A stretch of 64,000 nt of DNA, taken from Parachlamydia sp. AcF125 (GTDB lineage: Bacteria; Chlamydiota; Chlamydiia; Chlamydiales; Parachlamydiaceae). Made by a program: the position numbers and the translations under genes. The notes below the pieces were generated by a model that was given only the letters and a program-made list of their open reading frames with translations, ran no database searches and was not told where the DNA came from. Positions 1 through 8,314 of the stretch are shown here, piece after piece. How positions within the stretch are numbered: position 1 is the first letter of the stretch; each line of letters opens with the position of its first letter. The stretch covers positions 124,001-188,000 of the forward strand of contig NZ_JAEMUD010000005.1 in NCBI RefSeq assembly GCF_018342475.1, written 5' to 3'.

Positions 1-403
1 CTCCTTCTTTTTGGGCAGCCTCTTTGAATGTCTTGCGCAAAGTGTCTTTTTCTTTCTCATTGAAAGTATGCGTTTTTTCCAAGTCTGTTTCTTTCGAGTA
101 TTCCACCACCATTCCGTCAAATTGTTCTTCAAGATAAAAAAGGACGGCAGCTAAATGCTGGCAATCATATTTATAAGGGCAATCGCAATCTGAATCCAAG
201 GTTGAGGAGTCGTGCCGACTAATCTCGATTTCACATTGATATTTATTGTCAAACGCACCAAGAACGCCACAGTGAACGCGAACAGTTTGGGGGGTGAGAC
301 TGACAATTTTTGCTGAAACAACCATGCCCTTGGCGTTCAAGTCTTTTCCTTCATTTAATATATTGGGCGAATAGTCTTTTTTTAATTTGCGAAAATTTAG
401 CAT
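1..403 (-). CDS. SWIM zinc-finger N-terminus of an SNF2-type helicase (partial)
   Basis: The reading frame starts with ATG at 403 and runs off the left edge, giving the first 134 residues. A SWIM-type zinc motif C-D-C-x5-C-Q-H is seen near residues 77-87, followed by a helix (LAAVLFYLEE). In Chlamydiae this domain sits at the front of a large SNF2/RapA-like helicase encoded next to tig, as in C. trachomatis CT708-CT707, which fits the neighbouring tig-clpP-clpX. The helicase motifs themselves are outside the window, so the helicase part is inferred from family and order. The start has a purine-rich AGAGAG 4-5 bases upstream. The gene is transcribed away from the glycine tRNAs. Confidence 0.75.
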   Translation of the reverse strand, partial: MLNFRKLKKDYSPNILNEGKDLNAKGMVVSAKIVSLTPQTVRVHCGVLGAFDNKYQCEIEISRHDSSTLDSDCDCPYKYDCQHLAAVLFYLEEQFDGMVVEYSKETDLEKTHTFNEKEKDTLRKTFKEAAQKEG

Positions 404-890
404 TGTCACTCTCTGAAAATTTAGGTTAAAGAGCCTTTAAAAGTGCTCATACAACGGGAAATTTAGTGGAAAATTTGCAGTTTTTCACTATCTTTTAGCT
501 TTTTTCCTATGTGAACGCAATCAAAAAAAGCGAAGAGGCTAAAAAAAAATGCCATTTTTTTTCTAGGATTTTTTTGTGGGGTTTGGTTTGTGTTTGGTAT
601 TAATTTTCAATTTGTTAGACTTAATTGCAAGCAAAAGGATTTTTGTTTGGAATAAGTTGGGAAAAGAATACTTTTGGTAAGTTTTGGTATAAAACATTTG
701 GGTGTGGGTAAGGAGGCATGCCAGGATTGGGATGTGGTTTTAATGGGATATAAATAAATGTTTTAGGAAGGTTTTTTAAAAAAAGCGTTGAAGTTAAGAC
801 GTCTTGAGAAATATCTAAAAAAATCTTGAAAGATAATTAGCAGGGTCAGTATGGTGAAAATTAAAGAGCAAAATTCTTAAATTCCCCACC

Positions 891-946
891 GTCGGTTCTA
901 AGTCAAAGTTTCCTCCATTCTTTGGTTTAGAACCGACACTTTTTTT
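891..946 (+). terminator. Orphan intrinsic terminator-like hairpin
   Basis: A perfect 11-bp inverted repeat, GTCGGTTCTAA at 891-901 and TTAGAACCGAC at 927-937, is followed by a T run at 940-946. It looks like a rho-independent terminator on the plus strand with a 25-base loop. No plus-strand gene precedes it in the window, so it could end an unrecognised small RNA or a transcript started in the 404-890 stretch. Confidence 0.6.
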
Positions 947-975
947 CGTTGTTTTAAAACCTTAATCAAAAAATG

Positions 976-1004
976 TTGCCGAAAAAATCTAGCCCTCCTA
1001 TACT
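976..1004 (+). promoter_or_regulatory. Promoter of the glycine tRNA cluster
   Basis: TTGCCG (976-981) and TATACT (999-1004) are separated by exactly 17 bases, matching the main sigma-factor consensus at 4 of 6 and 5 of 6 positions. The segment after the -10 box is GC-rich (CGTCGC), as often seen at stable-RNA promoters. It lies 60 bases upstream of the first tRNA. Confidence 0.7.
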
Positions 1005-1063
1005 CGTCGCTTAAATCAAATGAGGTGTAGGTAAAGCCCTACAGAGTTAATTTAGATGTAATT

Positions 1064-1136
1064 GCGGATGTAGCTCAGTTGGTAGAGCGTCACCTTCCCA
1101 AGGTGAATGTCGTGAGTTCGAATCTCATCACCCGCT
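1064..1136 (+). tRNA. tRNA-Gly (CCC)
   Basis: A 73-base cloverleaf. The anticodon stem TCACC/GGTGA encloses loop TTCCCAA, so the anticodon is CCC. The T arm GTGAG-TTCGAAT-CTCAT and D-arm TAGCTCAGTTGGTAGAGC are standard, and the discriminator base is T, as usual for glycine tRNAs. The acceptor stem GCGGATG/CACCCGC has one A-C mismatch at the fifth pair, which the neighbouring glycine tRNAs do not have. No CCA is encoded. Confidence 0.93.
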
Positions 1137-1175
1137 TATACAAGTCAATGCAAGGTCAAATATAGCGCAAAGTGT

Positions 1176-1247
1176 GCGGGTGTAGCTCAGTGGTAGAGCA
1201 TCACGTTGCCAACGTGAGGGTCGTGAGTTCGAGCCTCATCACCCGCT
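1176..1247 (+). tRNA. tRNA-Gly (GCC), copy 1
   Basis: A 72-base cloverleaf with a perfect acceptor stem GCGGGTG/CACCCGC and an anticodon loop TTGCCAA in stem TCACG/CGTGA, giving anticodon GCC. It is second in a three-gene glycine cluster read from the promoter at 976-1004. CCA is not encoded. Confidence 0.95.
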
Positions 1248-1262
1248 TTGCGATTTTCAAAT

Positions 1263-1334
1263 GCGGGTGTAGCTCAGTGGTAGAGCATCACGTTGCCAAC
1301 GTGAGGGTCGTGAGTTCGAGCCTCATCACCCGCT
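1263..1334 (+). tRNA. tRNA-Gly (GCC), copy 2
   Basis: Identical in sequence to the copy at 1176-1247 and only 15 bases downstream of it, which suggests a recent tandem duplication or gene conversion. The anticodon is GCC. It ends 75 bases before tig. Confidence 0.95.
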
Positions 1335-1409
1335 TTATCTTATAGAGTATGATATAGGCACACTCGCCAAAGAGGTGCTCTCAAACAACTTCCAAAAAAT
1401 GAGGTTACG

Positions 1410-2693
1410 GTGTCTAATAATCAAACAGAAGTCAGCAATGAACATGTAAAAATTAGTCTCAGAAAAGAAGATGGATGTCTTGTTAAGTTAGATGTTCATG
1501 TAACCCCTCAAGCCACTCAAGCTGCTTATCAAGAAGCGATCAAGGTTATTGCTAAAGAAGTGTCCATGCCTGGATTTCGCAAAGGAAAAGTGCCTCAAGC
1601 GATGATTTTGCAAAACTTTAACTCTCATGTGGAAAAGGAATGGCGCGATATTTTGTTGAATCGAGCGTTGCGCGAATTTATGGAAATGACTCGCATCTAT
1701 CCATTTACTAAGGAAAGCGTGCAAAAAGCATTGGTTAAAAATGCTCCTCTTGAAGCAGGGGCTGATCTAGTCATTGAATTTGAATCTGCGCCTGCTATTC
1801 CTGAAGTTGATCCTCAATCCTTAGAGCTTAAGCCTGTTGAGAAGAAAGAGATTACACAAGCAGATGTGGATAAAGCGATTGAAAACGTGCGCGTTCACTA
1901 TGCGGACTGGAAAGTTGTAGGAGACCGTGCGGTTCAAGAAGGTGACACTGTTGTAGTGGATGCCTGTTCAGTGGAGAATCCTGAACAAGTTTATTACGCA
2001 AATGAATCTTTTAAAGTAGATGAACAGGGGATGGCTGGATGGTTTAAAGCCGCCATAATTGGCCACCAGACAGGTGAAAGCGTTGAGGCTCAGATCGCAG
2101 ATCAAGAGCCTCCTATGCATATGCGCATTACCATCAAAGAGATTAAAACGCCTATCCTTCCTGAGCTAAATGATGAATTGGCGAAGAAATCAGGGGCTGA
2201 AAGCCTAGAAGATATGCGGAACAAAATGCAAGATCAACTCAACAAACATGCAGAGGAAGAGCGCAAATTTGAATTACGCGAGCAAATTCCTTCCCTTCTT
2301 TTAGAAAAATATCCTTTTGAGGTTCCTGCCTCTATCGCAAAACAAGAGATGAAGCGACTGATTGCCGCCAAAACAGAAGAATTAAAAGAGACGGGCTTAT
2401 CTGCTGCTGAAGCTTCTAAAAAAATAGAGGAAATGCGCCCACAGATTGAGAAAGAATGTGTAGACTCTATCCGCATGATTTTTTTAGAGAACGATCTTAT
2501 CCAGAAGTTTAAGGTCCAAGTATCTGATGAGGAAGTATTTAGAGAGCTATTTACGCAAGTTTACCGATATTCCCAATCCTTGCCTGACGCGCGTGGTTTA
2601 CTCAATTCGCCTGAGATGCATAACCGTGTGCGTCAACTCTTGATGTCAAAGAAAGTCAAGGACTTCCTTGTCGAGCAAGCTCAAAAAAATTAA
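1410..2693 (+). CDS. tig: Trigger factor, ribosome-associated chaperone
   Basis: 427 residues, close to the usual 430-450. The protein binds the ribosome exit tunnel and helps nascent chains fold, with a peptidyl-prolyl isomerase domain. The N-terminal domain shows the ribosome-docking signature GFRKGKVP (about residues 55-62). A central FKBP-like region spans roughly 160-245, and the C-terminal part is helical, rich in Lys and Glu. The GTG start at 1410 is preferred because GAGG lies 5-8 bases upstream and no in-frame ATG precedes it. The gene leads tig-clpP-clpX, the order found in Chlamydiae and many other bacteria. It probably has its own promoter near 1340-1390 or is read through from the tRNAs. 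Confidence 0.96.
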   Translation: MSNNQTEVSNEHVKISLRKEDGCLVKLDVHVTPQATQAAYQEAIKVIAKEVSMPGFRKGKVPQAMILQNFNSHVEKEWRDILLNRALREFMEMTRIYPFTKESVQKALVKNAPLEAGADLVIEFESAPAIPEVDPQSLELKPVEKKEITQADVDKAIENVRVHYADWKVVGDRAVQEGDTVVVDACSVENPEQVYYANESFKVDEQGMAGWFKAAIIGHQTGESVEAQIADQEPPMHMRITIKEIKTPILPELNDELAKKSGAESLEDMRNKMQDQLNKHAEEERKFELREQIPSLLLEKYPFEVPASIAKQEMKRLIAAKTEELKETGLSAAEASKKIEEMRPQIEKECVDSIRMIFLENDLIQKFKVQVSDEEVFRELFTQVYRYSQSLPDARGLLNSPEMHNRVRQLLMSKKVKDFLVEQAQKN

Positions 2694-2701
2694 TTAGCCT
2701 A

Positions 2702-2738
2702 GCAAATTGAAAATGAAGAGCTTAAATTTTCAATTTGC
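2702..2738. repeat. Perfect 13-bp inverted repeat between tig and clpP
   Basis: GCAAATTGAAAAT (2702-2714) and ATTTTCAATTTGC (2726-2738) pair fully around an 11-base loop. No T tract follows; a run of A comes instead. It is therefore not a classical terminator and could be an mRNA stabiliser or processing site separating tig from clpP. Confidence 0.6.
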
Positions 2739-2808
2739 ATCGTAGCAAAAAAATAGTCAATTCATGTACAACAAAGGCATTATTCAAACAGCACGCTAAG
2801 GATTCGCT

Positions 2809-3417
2809 ATGTCAGATAAAAGACCTATTAATTCTCTAACGCCTTATGTCATTGAAGATACAGCACGCGGAGAGCGCTCGATGGATATTTTTTCCCGCTT
2901 GCTCCAAGACCGTATTGTATTTATTGGCACCGATATTACGGATCAAATAGCGAATGTAGTGGTGGCTCAGCTCCTGTTTTTAAGGATGGAAGATCCAAAA
3001 AAAGATGTGCATCTGTATATTAATTCCATGGGTGGATATATCACGTCTGGTCTGGCCATTTATGATACATTGCGTTGGATGACATGTGACATCAATACTT
3101 ATTGCATTGGCCAAGCTTCTTCTATGGGAGCACTTTTACTCATGGCAGGGACAAAAGGGAAGCGTTTTGCGCTACCGAACAGCCGTATCATGATTCACCA
3201 ACCTTCTGGAGGGGTAGGAGGAACTTCTTCCGATATCATGTTACAAGCCAAAGAGATTTTAGTGCTCAAACGCACTCTGCACGAAATCATGGCATCAGCA
3301 ACAGGCCAACCTGTTGAAAGAATCGCGGCCGATTCTGAGAGAGATTTTTATATGAGTCCTCAGGAAGCCAAAGAATATGGGATTATTGATGAAGTTGTGA
3401 CAACCATGAAAAAATAA
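2809..3417 (+). CDS. clpP: ATP-dependent Clp protease proteolytic subunit
   Basis: 202 residues, standard length. This is the serine peptidase ring of the ClpXP protease. The catalytic triad is visible: Ser in [11 protein letters not shown], His in IMIHQPSGG and Asp in the segment [11 protein letters not shown]. The N-terminal line [21 protein letters not shown] is typical of the axial-gate region. An AAGGA ribosome binding site lies about 7 bases before the ATG. clpX follows 36 bases downstream, so the two probably share a transcript. Chlamydiae usually have a second clpP elsewhere; this is the copy linked to clpX (clpP2-type location in Chlamydia). Confidence 0.96.
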   Translation: MSDKRPINSLTPYVIEDTARGERSMDIFSRLLQDRIVFIGTDITDQIANVVVAQLLFLRMEDPKKDVHLYINSMGGYITSGLAIYDTLRWMTCDINTYCIGQASSMGALLLMAGTKGKRFALPNSRIMIHQPSGGVGGTSSDIMLQAKEILVLKRTLHEIMASATGQPVERIAADSERDFYMSPQEAKEYGIIDEVVTTMKK

Positions 3418-3453
3418 AAGTGTTAACAAAATCAGCAACATAAATGATTAAGA

Positions 3454-4701
3454 ATGGCAAAAAAAACAAATAAAGAAAATATATCTTGTTCTTTTTGTGG
3501 GCGAACAGAAGATGCAGTTGAAAAATTAATCTCTGGTCCAAGCGCTTACATCTGCGACAAATGTGTTAGCTTGTGTTCTGGGATTTTGGAAAAGAAAAAA
3601 TCGAGAACAAATCATGAATTTAAAGTTTTAAAACCAAAAGAGATTAAAGAACGTCTAGATGAATACATCATCGGACAAGAGAACGCGAAAAAAACAATTT
3701 CCGTCGCTGTTTATAATCACTACAAGAGGATTCGCTCGGCCAATACGGACAATAATCCTGTCGAATTTAATAAATCGAATGTCTTATTGTTTGGGCCCAC
3801 AGGATCTGGCAAGACATTGATTGCTAAAACGTTAGCTAGTATTCTAGATGTTCCTTTTACTATTGCCGATGCAACCACGTTAACTGAAGCCGGCTATGTA
3901 GGGGAAGATGTCGAAAATATCATTTTACGCTTATTGCAAGCGGCTGATTATGACGTGAGTAAAGCGGAGCTTGGGATTATTTATATCGATGAGATCGATA
4001 AGATTAATCGCACAACCGCTAACGTATCCATTACACGAGATGTTTCAGGAGAAGGGGTGCAGCAAGCTCTTTTAAAAATTGTAGAAGGGACCATTGCGAA
4101 TGTTCCTCCAAAAGGGGGAAGAAAGCATCCGAATCAAGAATACATTAAAGTGAACACAGAGAATATTTTGTTCATTGTGGGCGGCGCTTTTGTCAATCTG
4201 GAGAAAATTGTCGCAAAACGTTTGGGAAGGAGTACAATCGGTTTTACAACCAAAGATAAAGAAATTGTGGATCCCAATAAAAAGAGCGAATTGTTGGCAA
4301 AAGTTGAACCTGAAGATCTCATTCAGTTCGGAATGATCCCAGAGTTTGTAGGCCGATTTAATTCCATTGCAAACTGCAATGAATTAACCGTCACAGACTT
4401 AGTTTCTATTTTGAGCAAGCCTAAAAATGCGATTGTTAAGCAATTCATGGCCATGTTTGAAATGGAAGGGGTCAATTTGCAATTTACGGATGAAGCTCTT
4501 GCTGCAATCGCACAAAAAGCAATTCAAGCAGGAACGGGAGCCCGGGCTTTGCGTATGATTTTAGAAACTATCATGCGCGATCTCATGTTTGATGTGCCAT
4601 CAGACCCCACTATCACGGAAATTGTGATCGATCACGATGTCGTCGTTGGCAAAAAAGAGCCGATCATTAAACGTACGACGGACGATGAAAAGATTGCCTA
4701 G
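3454..4701 (+). CDS. clpX: ATP-dependent Clp protease ATP-binding subunit ClpX
   Basis: 415 residues, full length. An AAA+ unfoldase that feeds substrates to ClpP. It has the N-terminal zinc-binding domain (CSFCGR ... CDKCVSLC, residues 10-45), Walker A GPTGSGKT, Walker [10 protein letters not shown], the pore loop GYVG and the RKH loop GGRKHPNQE. Sensor 2 (GTGARALR) is near the C-terminus. It is third in the tig-clpP-clpX group and is followed by a strong hairpin at 4715-4741. The ribosome binding site before the ATG is weak, consistent with translation coupled to upstream genes. Confidence 0.97.
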   Translation: MAKKTNKENISCSFCGRTEDAVEKLISGPSAYICDKCVSLCSGILEKKKSRTNHEFKVLKPKEIKERLDEYIIGQENAKKTISVAVYNHYKRIRSANTDNNPVEFNKSNVLLFGPTGSGKTLIAKTLASILDVPFTIADATTLTEAGYVGEDVENIILRLLQAADYDVSKAELGIIYIDEIDKINRTTANVSITRDVSGEGVQQALLKIVEGTIANVPPKGGRKHPNQEYIKVNTENILFIVGGAFVNLEKIVAKRLGRSTIGFTTKDKEIVDPNKKSELLAKVEPEDLIQFGMIPEFVGRFNSIANCNELTVTDLVSILSKPKNAIVKQFMAMFEMEGVNLQFTDEALAAIAQKAIQAGTGARALRMILETIMRDLMFDVPSDPTITEIVIDHDVVVGKKEPIIKRTTDDEKIA

Positions 4702-4714
4702 CAGCTAATCACAG

Positions 4715-4741
4715 CCTATCCTCTGCTATGCAGAGGATAGG
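4715..4741 (+). terminator. Hairpin after clpX
   Basis: A perfect 12-bp stem, CCTATCCTCTGC at 4715-4726 and GCAGAGGATAGG at 4730-4741, with loop TAT. It lies 13 bases after the clpX stop. The downstream sequence is A/T rich but lacks a clean T run, so it may end transcription or protect the 3' end. Confidence 0.6.
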
Positions 4742-5650
4742 CCATCTATTAACTTAAATTTTATAGCGAATAAATCAGGCGTTTCTTTTTGTACAACTTA
4801 GGGTTTTTGCCCTTGTATGGCGTAGGCCAAGAGGGTGTTTTATGAGGGGGCAAAGAAGCCTATCGTTTTTCCTAAAAATCCTCCGCAGTTCCTCCTCGCT
4901 TCTACGCGGCTCCCTTTCTCTTGAAGGCGACAAAATTTACTTATCTTCTAAGTGAGTTGAAAGCACTCTATTCAGCTTCTGCTATTTCTCGCGTATAATG
5001 CAGCTTGTCTTGCGCCATCAGGTTTACGAATGCTTATAGCTGCTGCTTGCAGGGGATGTTTTTATTTTGGTAGGCCTTATGTGCGACAAGGCTTTACTAT
5101 GAGCTGGCCTTGCAAAAGGTTCACGAGTTCGTCTACTTCCCGAAAGACACTTGCTGTCTCCCTAATCACGTCTATATAATACTCGCGCCTCCTGGTTTCA
5201 GGATTTGTAAGAGCCTGGTATTTTTGAAAAAGTTAACCGATTTTCAATTTTTATTCCTTTTTATTTTGTAAACTTTCAAACGCTTTTAGCTTTTTTTATC
5301 CCACGTGGATTTGAATGGTTGCCTATGAACCCTTTCATAAATATCTCCCTGTTTTAGTTTTACTATTTTTTTATTGTTTGCATTTTAAAACAAAAGCACT
5401 TTAGATATTTTCTTGCTTTTTCATATGAGACAAGATAGGGCATTTTTCAACCATTTTTGCTAGCGTACTTAGCAGGTAGCTTGCCGGCAAATTTCTCTTC
5501 TCTCACTTTATAAAAATAGAGATTTTTGTTTAGGGTTTGTTTTTTTTGTTAACTCTTACTTGATTGAAATTGATTGCTTGTTCAAGACTTAACTTAAGGG
5601 GTTATACTAAAAAAAGAGTTTTCATGTTAATTATCATGCGTGGAGGCCAT
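4742..5650. other. Non-coding stretch between clpX and the esterase-family gene
   Basis: About 900 bases without a supported gene. It contains a promoter-like pair, TTGCTG (5151-5156) and TATAAT (5175-5180), 18 bases apart, with no recognisable gene just downstream. The rest is T-rich and looks like decayed sequence. Confidence 0.55.
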
Positions 5651-7000
5651 ATGGAAAAACTAAATTTAGAAGAATTAAACGTTCCACATAAATTTGCTTC
5701 TTCTCATGAGAGGGCAGAAGTAGTCCAATTGATTTCCAAAGCCGCCCAGCCATTTGGTTCTATAGAAGACGCCTTTTTAGAAGATCTACTCGCTCGAATT
5801 GGAGATGCTCGCCTGGTTTTATTAGGAGAGTCCACCCATGGCACTTCTGAATTTTATCGGATGCGCGCGCGAATCACACAGGAGCTTATTTTAAAAAAAG
5901 GGTTTAATAATGTCGCCCTCGAGGCCGATTGGCCTGATGTAGAGCAATTAAATCGGTTTGTTCGACACCTGCCTCACGGCCTAATTGAAAAAAAGATTTT
6001 TAAACGCTTTCCCAGTTGGATGTGGAAAAATGAAGAATTCCATGCGTTTGTTGTATGGCTTAGGCACTATAACTCACAGTCGAGCCATCCTCAATCGCCT
6101 GTAAATCTTTATGGATTAGACCTCTACAATTTTTATCAATCCGTAGAAACAATTCTTACATATTTGGAGCAAAAAGACCCGCAGCTTGCTCAAACCGCAC
6201 GCAAGCAATATGCATGCTTTCTTTCTTGGAGAAATGATCCCTCTCATTATGGGTTGGCCACCGCCGCAGGCCTAGCAAAGGGGTGTGAGAACGAAGTGGT
6301 TTCCATTTTAATTAAATTACTAGAGAGCTATGCAGAAAATAGAATTCCATATGGGGAAGAATTTGTCTCCATCTTTCAAAATGCTGTCTCAATTGTCGAT
6401 GCCGAGGAGTATTATCGCAATCTTTACCAATTACAAGCCTCCTGTTGGAATATCAGAGATCGGCACATGTTTCAAACAGTCGAAACGATCCTTTCTGTTC
6501 CAAGAAATTCTGCTAAGGTTATCGTGTGGGCCCACAATTCTCACGTTGGCAATGCAGCTGCCACTGACAGCCGCAAGCGGGGCGAATTTAATCTCGGAGA
6601 ACTGTGCAAAGAAAAGTATGGAGACGACGCCTATCTTATTGGATTTGGCACTCATAAAGGCACAGTAGCCGCTGCATCTTCATGGGGTGGACAGACTGAA
6701 ATAAAAGAAGTCAGGGCTTCTCATCCCGAAAGTGTGGAACGGCTATTTCACGATAGCCATATTCCCTCTTTTTTCCTCCCTTTAAAAGGTGAGCTCGAGC
6801 AAACTTTGAAGATTTGGCTGCCTCAACGCGCTATAGGAGTGATCTATTTGCCCGAAAATGAGTTGAGAAGCCATTATTTACACGCTGTTTTACCTTATCA
6901 GTTTGACGAGTATATTTGGTTCGACCACACCCATGCTGTCGTGCCGCTCTCTATCCAATCTAAACCCGGGGCAGCGGACACTTATCCTTTTGGCATATAA
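5651..7000 (+). CDS. Erythromycin esterase family protein
   Basis: 449 residues from the ATG at 5651, chosen because GGAGG at 5642-5646 is well placed; an in-frame upstream extension to 5564 has no such site. Family features are the segment LGESTHGTSEF with Glu60 and His63, then EADWPDV near residue 90 and WAHNSHVGN near 290. In EreA-type enzymes these His and Glu residues activate water for lactone opening. Many members of this family have no proven macrolide activity, so resistance is not implied. No signal peptide is seen, so it is likely cytoplasmic. It stands alone on the plus strand between two gene-poor stretches and may have been acquired by transfer. Confidence 0.85.
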   Translation: MEKLNLEELNVPHKFASSHERAEVVQLISKAAQPFGSIEDAFLEDLLARIGDARLVLLGESTHGTSEFYRMRARITQELILKKGFNNVALEADWPDVEQLNRFVRHLPHGLIEKKIFKRFPSWMWKNEEFHAFVVWLRHYNSQSSHPQSPVNLYGLDLYNFYQSVETILTYLEQKDPQLAQTARKQYACFLSWRNDPSHYGLATAAGLAKGCENEVVSILIKLLESYAENRIPYGEEFVSIFQNAVSIVDAEEYYRNLYQLQASCWNIRDRHMFQTVETILSVPRNSAKVIVWAHNSHVGNAAATDSRKRGEFNLGELCKEKYGDDAYLIGFGTHKGTVAAASSWGGQTEIKEVRASHPESVERLFHDSHIPSFFLPLKGELEQTLKIWLPQRAIGVIYLPENELRSHYLHAVLPYQFDEYIWFDHTHAVVPLSIQSKPGAADTYPFGI

Positions 7001-7030
7001 CATGCTCAGGTGGGTGGAATAAATCAGTCC

Positions 7031-7654
7031 TCACAGGCTTGTTTCGTCAATCAGCAAAGCATTATCACAGGCAACTATTTGAGAATCTAATTGAGTAATA
7101 AGGGGATCGTCTTGATCATCTTCGCTTTCTCCTATATCCCCTAATCTTATCTCCCTGTAAGTTTCTAAGCTATCTCGCAATTCCCTCAGTTCGTTTTCCT
7201 CATCAAGCTCTAAACCGATGATGTCTTTTAAGGAGGCTGACGCTTTGCGATGCTCTAAGATTTTATCAATCAGCTGATTGATGTGGTTTTGACAGCGGTA
7301 AAGGACTTCCTCCGCCAAATCTTGGTAACATTCTTCCACACTCTCCAACTTAGGGCAGATACGGTCTAATACCTGCTGACATTCTGCCTGAAAGGAGTTA
7401 AGGTGGGAAAGCTGATCGCTAGAGAGAGAGCTATTTTTGAGGGTCTTTAGCTCCTCATGGTATTTTTTTAGCTTGGGCAGCTGAGAAAAGATAACAGCTT
7501 GTGATTTATCCAGCTGGGATAGAAGGTCGAGCTGGGTAAATAAATCTTTTTCTAGCTCTGGTTCTTTAATATCATACAGTCGCATTGAGGATTGATCTAA
7601 CTCTGCCAAAATGTTTTCTAAAGTTATTTTAGCTTCTTTGATTTTTGAATCCAT
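7031..7654 (-). CDS. Hypothetical acidic coiled-coil protein
   Basis: 207 residues, not recognised. The sequence is almost entirely charged helix with heptad-like leucines (for example the stretches around residues 30-70 and 100-170), so a coiled coil is likely. There is no signal peptide or membrane segment. An acidic tail-proximal patch (GESEDDQDD) lies near residue 180. The start is supported by GGAGGG a few bases before the ATG. It converges with the esterase-family gene, their stops being 30 bases apart. A role in secretion or a host-directed function is possible for such proteins in Chlamydiae, but nothing in the sequence shows it. Confidence 0.7.
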   Translation of the reverse strand: MDSKIKEAKITLENILAELDQSSMRLYDIKEPELEKDLFTQLDLLSQLDKSQAVIFSQLPKLKKYHEELKTLKNSSLSSDQLSHLNSFQAECQQVLDRICPKLESVEECYQDLAEEVLYRCQNHINQLIDKILEHRKASASLKDIIGLELDEENELRELRDSLETYREIRLGDIGESEDDQDDPLITQLDSQIVACDNALLIDETSL

Positions 7655-7789
7655 ATGACCCTCCCATTTAAGTAAATTTTGCCTCTACAGAAGATGGCGA
7701 TACGCTATTTATCTGAATCGCACTCTCTTAAATGAATGAGTGGCTACTTTTTGAAGAGATAAGCAGCCACCTTAAATTTTACTCGCTTT

Positions 7790-8002
7790 TTAAATGGCCT
7801 GCCCGACTATATTTTGTCTTGTTAAAGTGACCTCAGCGCGGCGATAGGCTCTGCAGGCATTTACTTTACATGCCCCGAAGGGTTCCCATATACTCTCGGT
7901 CATCGACTTTATAGGTGGCTTGAGGCAAGGATAGGGAATCCTCCCAAGGATGGATTCAAGCTGAATAGTTGTCTCAAGAATAGGGGCTTCCTTTTTGCTC
8001 AT
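7790..8002 (-). CDS. Small hypothetical protein, 70 residues
   Basis: The frame from the ATG at 8002 is supported by GGAGG seven bases upstream; an earlier in-frame start at 8020 is upstream of that site and is not used. The product begins MSKKEAPILE, has two Cys (near residues 20 and 45) and a basic C-terminal half. No family is recognised. It lies upstream of the coiled-coil gene on the same strand, about 135 bases away, so co-transcription is possible. Confidence 0.45.
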   Translation of the reverse strand: MSKKEAPILETTIQLESILGRIPYPCLKPPIKSMTESIWEPFGACKVNACRAYRRAEVTLTRQNIVGQAI

Positions 8003-8314
8003 TTTTTGCCTCCAACTCAATAAGTTAAGCGATAGGGAAAACTAATTTTATTTTAATCCGATCCTCCAATCGATGGAACCTTTTTTTAGTGGATTTAAAA
8101 AAGTGCTCTCTCTAAAAGCTAGGGAAATGGCTTCCAAAGATGTAACTGCACCTTTATCTTGACGAATATTAAACATACACCTTATTTCATCCCTCAGCTT
8201 TGGCTAAATGCTTTGAAAGCTCATTAACTCCCCCTCTCGATGCAAAACTTTTCCTAGCCATTAAAAAAATGGCATGCTAATCAGTTAAAAGAACCTTCGA
8301 AACAAAGGAAGATC
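8003..8314. other. Intergenic region, nothing recognised
   Basis: About 310 bases between divergent genes, which must hold their promoters. No convincing -35/-10 pair, RNA gene or repeat was picked out. Confidence 0.5.

Larger units (their letters stand above)
404..1063. other. Intergenic region with orphan terminator and tRNA promoter
   Basis: About 660 bases between the partial helicase and the tRNA cluster, very A/T rich. It holds a hairpin with T tract (891-946) and a tRNA promoter (976-1004), both listed separately. No open frame with a credible ribosome binding site was found. Confidence 0.7.

Noticed and set aside
718-753. 11-codon Gly-rich mini-frame (MPGLGCGFNGI) upstream of the orphan terminator, considered as an attenuator leader for the glycine tRNA region
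   Set aside because: AGGAGG is only one base before the ATG, too close for initiation, and no amino-acid operon follows.
5564-5650. N-terminal extension of the erythromycin-esterase family protein
   Set aside because: The strong GGAGG at 5642-5646 places initiation at 5651.
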